A DNA stretch of 64,000 nucleotides from Metaclostridioides mangenotii (GTDB taxonomy: Bacteria > Bacillota > Clostridia > Peptostreptococcales > Peptostreptococcaceae): NCBI RefSeq assembly GCF_018917235.1, contig NZ_JAHLOF010000006.1, positions 1 to 64,000 on the forward strand. Reading direction: 5' to 3'. The translations under genes and the position numbers were made by a program. The notes under the pieces are model-generated. The model searched no databases and was not told the origin of the DNA. It saw only the letters and a list, made by a program, of their open reading frames with translations. Of this stretch, positions 50,141-59,700 are shown one piece after another; within the stretch, counting starts at the first letter, position 1, and each line of letters begins with the position of its first letter.

Positions 50141-51583
50141 CTAATTATCACTTTTTTCTATTTGTTTTAAATATATAACAATATCTTCATAATTATAACC
50201 ATTAATAACTCTTGAAACTTTTTCTTTCTCAATACTAAGTTTATCATTGTCTCCAGAAATAATTGTAGCTATATTATCTTTATACTCAGACTTATTAATA
50301 TTTACATCTAACCCAATATCATTTATATTACCGTATAAATAACATACAGGTTTATTATCTTTTATAAATACCATTTGTGTCATGTCTGTGCCTTCAGTTT
50401 CAGTGATATCTCTCCACTCATAACCAACTTTATTGTATATGATTTCTCTTGGTGTTTCTGGAGCAAATACATATGCCTTATCCCATTTAAATGGTGTTAT
50501 TTCTGATAAACTGGCCTCTTTAACTTTATCATCAATCTCATATAACGCCATCGACAACAACCCTAAATTCTCATCTTCTTTGCGTAAGTCACTCAGGTCA
50601 AATTTAGTTAAATCACTAGTTTTATTAACAACATTCCACTCATTATTTTTCTTTTCTAATTTAAAGTTTATTTTAGATATACACTCGCCATGTTTACCCG
50701 GTTGTGTAACTATTACATTTTCGCCAGACTTGTTTTTATAATTATGTTGAGTAATTTGCTTATGTGTATGACCAGCAACTATTGCATCTATTCCATCTAC
50801 TTCATGTGCCAAATCTTGTATTCTATTACCTGGATTTTTTGGTTTCTTAGGATTTTCACCTGAATGAACAACTGCTACTATAATATCAGCTTTATCTTTT
50901 TTCATTTTTCCAACCCATTTGTTAGCATCTTTTACTAAATCATTCATATATAATTTACCCTCATACTGTGACTGATCTTTTAATTCTCTGGATTTTGATT
51001 CAATAATTTTTCCAGACTGAGTTCCATCATCTACCCAATCTTTACTTTCGCCAACTTCTTTTATTGTAAGGCCTAAAATGCCTAACTTTACTATCCCACT
51101 TGATGTTGGAATATCTTTTATTATATAAGGATCAGTATAACTTTCACCATCTTTTTTATATGTATTCGCTGATAATACTTTTATATCCTGCTTTTTAAAG
51201 TCAGAAATCATATTATCTAAGTCAAATTTATTATTAGACACAAACTCATGATTACCAAGTACTACTGCATCATACCCTACTTTTTTCATGTCTTTTGCAA
51301 TAGGTACTTCTATGTATGTATCAGGGCTTTCATTCCTTTTATCAAAATATTTAGCCATGTCATTATCACCAATGCTTCCAGAATCAAAAAAGTCACCAGC
51401 ATCAACCAATGTTAAATTTTTATCTTTATTAAACTCATTCTTTACAAATGAAGATAACTTATAAGGTATTTCTCCATGTAAATCAGTAGTGGCTAATATG
51501 TTTATTTCTTCTTTGTCATTACTACAACCTGTTATTAGAAAAACAGTTAATACTACCAAATATGTCATTAATATTTTTCTCAT
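50141..51583 (-). CDS. 5'-nucleotidase/UshA-type metallophosphatase lipoprotein
   Basis: Lipobox LITGC; NILATTDLHGEI, VDAGDFFD, VVLGNHEF, VVAVVHSGE, IVAGHTHK. Confidence 0.92.
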   Translation of the reverse strand: MRKILMTYLVVLTVFLITGCSNDKEEINILATTDLHGEIPYKLSSFVKNEFNKDKNLTLVDAGDFFDSGSIGDNDMAKYFDKRNESPDTYIEVPIAKDMKKVGYDAVVLGNHEFVSNNKFDLDNMISDFKKQDIKVLSANTYKKDGESYTDPYIIKDIPTSSGIVKLGILGLTIKEVGESKDWVDDGTQSGKIIESKSRELKDQSQYEGKLYMNDLVKDANKWVGKMKKDKADIIVAVVHSGENPKKPKNPGNRIQDLAHEVDGIDAIVAGHTHKQITQHNYKNKSGENVIVTQPGKHGECISKINFKLEKKNNEWNVVNKTSDLTKFDLSDLRKEDENLGLLSMALYEIDDKVKEASLSEITPFKWDKAYVFAPETPREIIYNKVGYEWRDITETEGTDMTQMVFIKDNKPVCYLYGNINDIGLDVNINKSEYKDNIATIISGDNDKLSIEKEKVSRVINGYNYEDIVIYLKQIEKSDN

Positions 51584-51847
51584 TACTTAAACCTCCTGAT
51601 TAGTACTTTGTATAATTTGACACATTTTATAGTATATCTGAAAACATATTATTATTTTGGATTATTTTGTCGAATTAATTATTAAAAGTTATTAATTCAT
51701 TAAATCAAACAAACTAGGTTAACGATGCACAAATTGAACTGTATTATTAGCTAAAAAAGGGTAGCAAATAAATAAGCTACCCCTCTTCAATGTTCAATAG
51801 TTTGTTTTATATAGGATTGCCTACAGTATTGTGCAAATACTCAAATA

Positions 51848-52276
51848 CTAATCCTCCCCTATCGGATTGTCTATTAAAGTAGCAAATTGGAATTCATGTT
51901 GATGTTCATCATTAACTGTAGTGTCTCCCTCAACAAAGTGAACATGTCTACCATTTCCAACTGGAATAGCAGGACCTGTTACATCACAAATTTTGTGGAA
52001 GTGATCTTCAAAAAAATCTGTTCTGTTATTAAGCTTATGAAAATGACAGCCATCTGATGTGAAAATTGCTTCTCCTGTTACACATGCAAAACGGTGATTA
52101 TGTGGTTCTTCCTCAGGCTCTGCGATTTTAACACTTCCTTCATACTCATGTGTATGAGTTTGCTCTTCATCCCAATTAGATCCCCATTGACAATGTTCTT
52201 TATCTCTGTGGCAATGGCAATGCTCTCTATCTCTATGGCAATTTTCTTTTCTACATTCACATCTATTACAATTCAT
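51848..52276 (-). CDS. YmaF family protein with Cys/His-rich N-terminus
   Basis: HNHRFACVTGEAIFTSDGCHFHKLNNRTDFFEDHFHKICDVTGPAIPVGNGRHVHFVEGDTTVNDEHQHEFQFATLI. Confidence 0.85.
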   Translation of the reverse strand: MNCNRCECRKENCHRDREHCHCHRDKEHCQWGSNWDEEQTHTHEYEGSVKIAEPEEEPHNHRFACVTGEAIFTSDGCHFHKLNNRTDFFEDHFHKICDVTGPAIPVGNGRHVHFVEGDTTVNDEHQHEFQFATLIDNPIGED

Positions 52277-52859
52277 AAAATTTCTATCCCCTTTTAAATA
52301 TATTATGAGATATATATGCTTCTCACAATATTATAATATGAATCTTATACTTAAATGTTGCAAAATACGACACTAAATATTATAAAATCTTTTTTATAAA
52401 AATCCCAGCTATTCTTTCGACTAATTTTTACTATTTTCATCAATTATCTAAAATATTTTATGTATTAATCGCACCTTTTAGACTAAACTTCATAGAATAT
52501 ATTAGTGGACAAGTAATTCTTAATCCACTATAGCATTTAAGTGACTTCAAAGTGAATTAACAAAACTTATTCTTTCAATATATAGTGAATTTATCCATTA
52601 ATTCTATAATATAGTGTATGGAGAAAATATAGTAATGTAACAACATGCCATCTTTTCAATAAGGTGGCATGTCTTATTTCACATTATATAAATTGTTATT
52701 GTAAAGGGATAGCAATTAACCTATCCATTTAATAATTATCTTTTTTAATATCATTTTCAACCATTCTACAACTAATCCGTTATAAACTAATCTCCTCTAT
52801 TTTACTGTTAATTCAATAATGAGAATCACTTTTTATATCATAAAAAAAGAACCCTATTA

Positions 52860-53243
52860 CTAGAGTTCTTCAGATATTTTATTAGATTCTTTATATCTTT
52901 TTATAATTATAGATATAAAATATCCTATACAAAATGTTACAAGATAATATGCTACATATGATATAATTCCGGTGCTTCCAAATCCCAATAATCTTAAAAT
53001 AATAGCTGAACCTAAGAGTGATATAATAACAGAATGTTTCAAATCTATTTGCATTATCATACAGATAATACCACTAAGTAAAAATGAAATTGGGATGTAT
53101 AGCACAATACCTGAAACATATATATCATTTATATCTAACATAGATAATCCCAAACTAGTTGTTATTATATTGTTAAATGATAACAAAGATATTACAATCA
53201 TTGTTATTATTGGTAAAAATGATCCTAAAATAATTTTTTTCAT
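52860..53243 (-). CDS. Hypothetical membrane protein
   Basis: Multiple TM segments; RBS aggaggtat. Confidence 0.65.
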   Translation of the reverse strand: MKKIILGSFLPIITMIVISLLSFNNIITTSLGLSMLDINDIYVSGIVLYIPISFLLSGIICMIMQIDLKHSVIISLLGSAIILRLLGFGSTGIISYVAYYLVTFCIGYFISIIIKRYKESNKISEEL

Positions 53244-53592
53244 AATTTATACCTCCTTCTTCTATATTTTAACACAATTAAAAATTGTTATCCTAAAATA
53301 AGAAAATACCTTAAATTAATTGTTCTTAGACTTATGTATCTATTCCCGTAATCAAAAATAGTTAATAATTGATATAGTATTAATAAACATATTATAAATA
53401 ACAGGAGGCTAAAAAGAATGTATATGCTCAACTAAAGGATAATAATGTAATATACTTACTTATTAAATAATTGATTGGTTGATACTGTAAATAATAAAAA
53501 GTATAATAGTCTTAATAAATAAAAAATGCTACATATTGATATGTATCAAACTCTGTTATTTACAGAGTAATAAAATTCTAAAGGGGGATATT

Positions 53593-53877
53593 ATGATAAA
53601 GATTATAGCAAAATTCTTTATAAAAGAAAATGAATTAGACAATGCTTTAAATTTATGCGAAAGACTTGTTGTTGAAACAAGAAAAGAAGATGGTTGCATA
53701 AGCTATGAAGTGTACCAAGATAAAAGCTATAAGAATCAAATTGTAATTTTAGAAGAATGGAAAAATCAAGATTGTTTAGATAATCATTCTCAAGCTGACC
53801 ATTTTAAATATTATGTTCCACAAATAGTAGAATTAAGTAAAGATAAAACAACTAATTTTTACACTAAAATTATATAA
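53593..53877 (+). CDS. Antibiotic biosynthesis monooxygenase (quinol monooxygenase-like)
   Basis: MIKIIAKFFIKENELDNALNLCERLVVETRKEDGCISYEVYQDKSYKNQIVILEEWKNQDCLDNHSQADHFKYYVP; start 53593 after aaaggggga RBS. Confidence 0.88.
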   Translation: MIKIIAKFFIKENELDNALNLCERLVVETRKEDGCISYEVYQDKSYKNQIVILEEWKNQDCLDNHSQADHFKYYVPQIVELSKDKTTNFYTKII

Positions 53878-54004
53878 TAAACGAAGTAAGAAAGTTTATG
53901 GTAATCTTAATAAATTCCGTTTACTCTCCTACTTTAATTAATAATTAAATAATTAAATTATTGTTTAAATTAAAAGAATATATAAAAATCAAGGAGTATT
54001 GTAA

Positions 54005-54523
54005 ATGAATATTACAGTTGTAAATTACAATCCAAACTGGGAAAAAAATTACATAGAAGAACAACAGTTAATTAGCCAAATCTTAAAAAATGAATTAGTT
54101 GAATGTTTTCATATCGGTAGTACTTCTGTTCCAAATTTAAAGGCAAAGCCTATCATTGACATTTTGCTTGTTGTAAATGACATAAATATATTGGATAACT
54201 ACTCATTTTATTTTGAAAATATTGGTTACGAAATCATGGGTGAATATGGAATTATAGGAAGAAGATATTTCCGAAAAGGCGGAGATAACCGAACTCACCA
54301 AATTCATGCATTTCAATATGACAATATTCAAGAGATAGAAAGACATCTAGCTTTTAGAGATTATCTACGCCAAAATCCAAAAATATCTAAGGAGTATGGA
54401 GAGTTAAAAAGTAAATTAGCTCAGATATATCCAACCGACATTGATGCGTACTGTGATGCTAAAGATAGTTTTGTTAAAAAAATAGAAAAAGATGCTCTTA
54501 AATGGCATTGGTGTACTAGATAA
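54005..54523 (+). CDS. GrpB family (UPF0157) protein
   Basis: VVNYNPNWEKNYIEEQQLI...VECFHIGSTSVPNLKAKPIIDILLVV...HQIHAFQ...HLAFRDYLR. Confidence 0.92.
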   Translation: MNITVVNYNPNWEKNYIEEQQLISQILKNELVECFHIGSTSVPNLKAKPIIDILLVVNDINILDNYSFYFENIGYEIMGEYGIIGRRYFRKGGDNRTHQIHAFQYDNIQEIERHLAFRDYLRQNPKISKEYGELKSKLAQIYPTDIDAYCDAKDSFVKKIEKDALKWHWCTR

Positions 54524-54659
54524 AACTTTAAAAAGTCATAAAAATAATAGGGTAGCTTTTAAGCAACCCTATTTTATTAAAATCTTAAAACTTTATTTAT
54601 TATACGAAAAAGATACTTAAAACCGAAAGTATGATTATATCACATTTAATACGTTTAAT

Positions 54660-54827
54660 TTATCTTGTTTTTTCATTTACAATTATCTTAAAAGTGCAAC
54701 CACATATTTTACATGTATATATATCATAATGTTTTTCGATTTTATGATAACCTACTTGTTCAGACTCTACAGATCGGATCCTTGTAAACTCATGCTCACC
54801 ATGTTCACAAGGTATTTGCCTAAACAT
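54660..54827 (-). CDS. Small zinc-ribbon-like protein (55 aa)
   Basis: MFRQIPCEHGEHEFTRIRSVESEQVGYHKIEKHYDIYTCKICGCTFKIIVNEKTR*; RBS aaggggga; below track cutoff. Confidence 0.65.
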   Translation of the reverse strand: MFRQIPCEHGEHEFTRIRSVESEQVGYHKIEKHYDIYTCKICGCTFKIIVNEKTR

Positions 54828-55289
54828 TACAATCCCCCTTATAGATTGTATTAATGTTATTTAAATTTTATTAAATCTCAAAATACATACCATAATTTAA
54901 TACTATTATCTCTAATAGCTACTTAATTTACTTATATTGCTATGTAGGGTAGTACATACTTTATTAATTTCAAAGTTTAACCCTACAATATCTATTATAT
55001 TAATCATTATTACATTAAGTTAATATGTTTATAATTTTAGAAGATACCTATACTTAAATGAAATCTTTTTTTATAATTTTTAAAATTTGAAAATTATATA
55101 TAGATATTGAAATAATATCCTTTCATTAGAGTAATTTCATAATTAAAATTGACTCACATATTTACAATTTGGATCGGTAAATCTTAATTATTTAAACTTA
55201 ATGTATTTTTCCATAAATTTTGGTAATAATAAAAGAATCGGATATAAAAGTAATCCGATAAATGATTTTATAAATAGGAGGACGTAAAT

Positions 55290-55481
55290 TTGAAAGCTAA
55301 AGTTGATAAGGATTTATGTATAGGATGTGGCCTATGCCCATCTATATGTCCTGATATATTTTCTATGGATGATTCCTCAGACAAAGCAGTTGCAAGTGAC
55401 AAAGATATTTCAGATGAATTAGTAGATTCTGCTAAAGAGGCTGAAAATAGCTGTCCAGTCGATGCTATAGTAGTTGAATAA
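55290..55481 (+). CDS. Ferredoxin [4Fe-4S]
   Basis: CIGCGLCPSICPDIF...SCPVDAI; RBS aggagg (likely TTG or internal ATG start). Confidence 0.9.
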   Translation: MKAKVDKDLCIGCGLCPSICPDIFSMDDSSDKAVASDKDISDELVDSAKEAENSCPVDAIVVE

Positions 55482-55614
55482 ATCCCAATCTTAAATAACC
55501 CTATTTATATAAAAATGGGGTTATTTAATCTTACTTATTACAGCCATCCGGTATCAGTATATCTAATACAAAGACTCTAGAATTATCTAGGATTACATAT
55601 ATAATTATTGAATA

Positions 55615-55815
55615 CTATTTATCTAACTCACCTTTAAATATTTCTTTATGGCCACATTCAGTACATTTTGCATCAATTAAAATTGACTTTGAATCAGATT
55701 TTTTTTCATTAATAGATCCATTTTCTCCCTCAACAAAAATATATTTATTTTCACATACAGGACAATCCAGATTTGTGGTTAACATTCCATCGTTGTCTTT
55801 TGTTAATTTATACAT
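55615..55815 (-). CDS. Small zinc-ribbon hypothetical protein
   Basis: CPVCENKYIF...CTECGHKEIF. Confidence 0.7.
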   Translation of the reverse strand: MYKLTKDNDGMLTTNLDCPVCENKYIFVEGENGSINEKKSDSKSILIDAKCTECGHKEIFKGELDK

Positions 55816-55979
55816 GTTACACCTCCTAATTATAATAAATAAACTTATTTGTTTTAATAAACCTATTGAATAAATTATATATAATAATTACCCATTATTC
55901 CACAAATTTATAGTATTATTTATACTTTACTAAAAATCATTTTTTATAAAGTTCTTATTGAGATTTATAAATTACTATT

Positions 55980-56612
55980 TTAGTCCATCAATTTTGCTTT
56001 AATAATCAATCTATGAGTTGCTGATCTTATAGGAGTACAAGTTACTAGAGTGAGTGTAGAGTCTTCTGTATCATTTAAAACAGATACCTCCTCAGGCAAA
56101 ACCACAAATTTTTTGTCTACTACATATGTAAACTCACCATTTTTTGTTTGAACTTTTATTTCATCATCTTTCTCTACCTCATCCAGTCTATTGAAAAATT
56201 GATTATATGTATAGCTCCTATGTCCTGCTATTGCGCTATTTCCTAACTCTCCTGGATATGGTGTATCTGGAAAATGTCCTGCAGCATATTTTAAAGTCTT
56301 CATATCAACACCCTCACCTACCGCTACTCTTAAATCTATTTTTGGAATTGATACTATTCCAACTGTACCATTACGATCAATAGACTGATGTGATGCTTTT
56401 GATTCGGAGGTTGAGCCTTGATCTGATTTAGATTCCACCTCATTATCCTCATATATATTGGTTTCTTTTTCATCCTCTTTGTTAATAGATTTTTCAAACT
56501 CATTTATCATCTTTTTTTGCCTTATATATCCCTCGTACTTCATATAGACTGCTGAAAATACTATTGTCAATCCAAATAGAACTAGTATTATACCCAATTT
56601 TTTTCTTTTCAT
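55980..56612 (-). CDS. Class D-type sortase
   Basis: TM N-term; GIVSIPKIDLRVAVGEGVDMKTLKYAAGHFPDTPYPGELGNSAIAGHRSYTYNQFFNRLDEV...TLVTCTPI...HRLIIKA (catalytic H, C, R). Confidence 0.93.
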   Translation of the reverse strand: MKRKKLGIILVLFGLTIVFSAVYMKYEGYIRQKKMINEFEKSINKEDEKETNIYEDNEVESKSDQGSTSESKASHQSIDRNGTVGIVSIPKIDLRVAVGEGVDMKTLKYAAGHFPDTPYPGELGNSAIAGHRSYTYNQFFNRLDEVEKDDEIKVQTKNGEFTYVVDKKFVVLPEEVSVLNDTEDSTLTLVTCTPIRSATHRLIIKAKLMD

Positions 56613-56636
56613 AAAATCACCTCATTATTCGTATAA

Positions 56637-56682
56637 AAAAAGCTATGAAGTTTGAAATACAGTTTCTTCATAGCTTTTAATA
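56637..56682 (-). terminator. Hairpin between adhesin and sortase genes
   Basis: aaaaaagctatgaagtttgaaatacagtttcttcatagctttta. Confidence 0.75.
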
Positions 56683-56704
56683 TATATATTATTTATATAC
56701 TTAG

Positions 56705-59700
56705 TTATTTATTTCTTTTTAATAAGAAATATAAACCAGACAGAATTACTAAAATTCCAATACTTAATATTACAACTGTATCAAATAAGCTACCAGTTTT
56801 AGGAAGAACACTAACTACTTTATCTAATATATTGTTTTTAGTTATTAGATTATCCTTAGCGGATAAAGATCCATTATCTTTTTCTTTACTGTCTATAGTG
56901 CTATCCTTCTTCTTATTAGAAACTGTCAGGTCTTTAGTTTCTGTTGTTTGAATACTAACCTTATTTTCATCTTTACTTAAAATATAACCCTCAGGTGCTC
57001 TTGTTTCTTTTATTATATATTCTCCATATTCAATTGATTCAAATATTACAATACCATCTACGTCGGTTGTAGAAACTTCAATTTCTTTACCATCTTTATA
57101 GTATAATGTAAATTCAGATCCATTTAATGTTTTCTTAGATTTTTCATCTATTTTCGTAATTCTAATTGATCCTCTAATCCTTGTATTTGAAATACTGTTT
57201 GGATCAGCTTTAACTACTTTTTTGTTTTTACTTACTATAGCCTTTAGAACTTTATCACTTAATGTGTAGCCCTTTGGAGCTTTAGTTTCTTTAATTACAT
57301 AACTTCCATATTCAACATTTTTAAATTTAACTAATCCATTTCTATCGCTTACTGCTGTATCTATTGGACTTTCAAATTTTGTATCAGTTTCTTTATATAG
57401 AGTGAATTCAGCTCCTTTTAATCTCTCTTTGTTTTCACCTAGTTTGGTAAACTCTATACTTCCTTTTGTCTTTGTATTTGATATACTCACTGGGTTAGTT
57501 TTAACTGTTTCCCCATTAGTTGTAATACTTGCTTTTAATACATTGTTTGTTAACTCATACCCTTCTGGGGCTTTAGTTTCTTTTATTATATAGTATCCGA
57601 ATTCTATATTCTTAAATACAACTTTTCCAGTGCCATTACTTTCTGCTTTCGCTATCTCGTTTTCATAGTTCTTGTCTGTTGCTTTATATAGTTTAAATTC
57701 TGCCCCTTTTAATGGTTCTTTGTTATCTCCTAGTTTTGTAAACTCGATACTTCCTCTTATCTTTGTATTTGATACACTATTTGGATCAGCTTCAACTGAT
57801 TTTTTGTTTTCACTTACTGTAGCCTTTAACACTTTATCTGATTTTATATATCCTGCCGGAGCTTTTGTTTCTTTAATTACATAGTTTCCGTACTCAACAT
57901 TTTTAAACTTAACTAATCCATTTCTATCGCTTACTGCTGTATCTATTGGACTTTCAAATTTTGAATCAGTGTCTTTATATAAAGTGAATTCAGCTCCTTT
58001 TAATTTCTCTTTGTTTTCACCTAGTTTGGTAAACTCAATACTTCCTTTTGTCTTTGTATTTGATATACTCTCTGGGTTAGTTTTTACTGTTTTTCCATCT
58101 GTTGTAATACTTGCTTTTAATACTTTGTTTGTTAGTTCATAACCTTCTGGGGCTTTAGTTTCTTTTATTATATAATCACCGAACTCTATATTCTTAAATA
58201 CAACTTTTCCAGTGTCATCGCTTTCTGCTGTCGCTATCTCGTTTTCATAATTTTTGTCCGATGCTTTATATAGTTTAAATTCTGCTCCTTTTAATGGTTC
58301 TTTGTTATCACCTAGTTTCGTAAACTCTATACTTCCTCTTATCTTTGTATTTGATATACTATTTGGATCAGCTTCAACTGATTTTTTGTTTTCACTTACT
58401 GAAGCCTTTAATACTTGATCAGATTTTATATATCCTGCCGGAGCTTTTGTTTCTTTAATTACATAGTTTCCGTACTCAACATTTTTAAACTTAACCAATC
58501 CATCTATATCACTTACTGCGGTTGCTATTGGTTTTTTAAATTCTGTATCTGAAGATTCATAAAGCTCAAACTCTGCTCCTTTTAATTTTTCTTTGTTTTC
58601 ACCTAGTTTTGTAAACTCTATACTTCCTTTTGTCTCTGTATTGGATATACTCTCTGGGTTAGTTTTAACTCTTTTCCCATCTGTTGTAATACTTGCTTTT
58701 AATACTTTGTTTGTTAGCTCATAACCTTCTGGGGCTTTAGTTTCTTTTATTATATAATCACCGAACTCTATATTCTTAAATACAACTTTTCCAGTGTCAT
58801 CGCTTTCTGCTGTCGCTATCTCGTTTTCATAATTTTTGTCCGATGCTTTATATAGTTTAAATTCTGCTCCTTTTAATGGTTCTTTGTTATCACCTAGTTT
58901 CGTAAACTCGATACTTCCTCTTATCTTTGTATTTGATACACTATTTGGATCAGCTTCAACTGATTTTTTGTTTTCACTTACTGTAGCCTTTAACACTTTA
59001 TCTGATTTTATATATCCTGCCGGAGCTTTAGTTTCTTTAATTACATAACTTCCATATTCAACATTTTTAAATTTAACCAATCCATTTCTATCGCTTACTG
59101 CTGTATCTATTGGACTTTCAAATTTTGTATCAGTGTCTTTATATAGAGTGAATTCAGCTCCTTTTAATTTCTCTTCATTTTCACCTAGTTTGGTAAACTC
59201 TATACTTCCTTTTGTCTTTGTATTTGATATACTCTCTGGGTTAGTTTTTACTATTTTTCCATCTGTTGTAATACTTGCTTTTAATACTTTGTTTGTTAAC
59301 TCATACCCATCTGGGGCTTTCGTTTCTTTTATTATATAATCACCGAACTCTATGTCCTTAAACATTACTTTTCCAGTGTCATTACTTTCTGATGTCGCTA
59401 TCTCGTTTTCATAGTTCTTGTCTGTAGCTTTATATAGTTTAAATTCTGCCCCTTTTAATGGTTCTTTGTTATCTCCTAGTTTAGTAAACTCGATACTTCC
59501 TCTTATCTTTGTATTTGATACACTATTTGGATCAGCTTCAACTGATTTTTTGTTTTCACTTACTGAAGCCTTTAGTATTTTATCACTTAATGTGTATCCT
59601 TTTGGAGCTTTGGTTTCTTTTATTACATATTCGCCATAATCTACATTTTTAAATTCAACTATACCTTTTTTATCACTTACTACTGTATCTATTGGATTTT

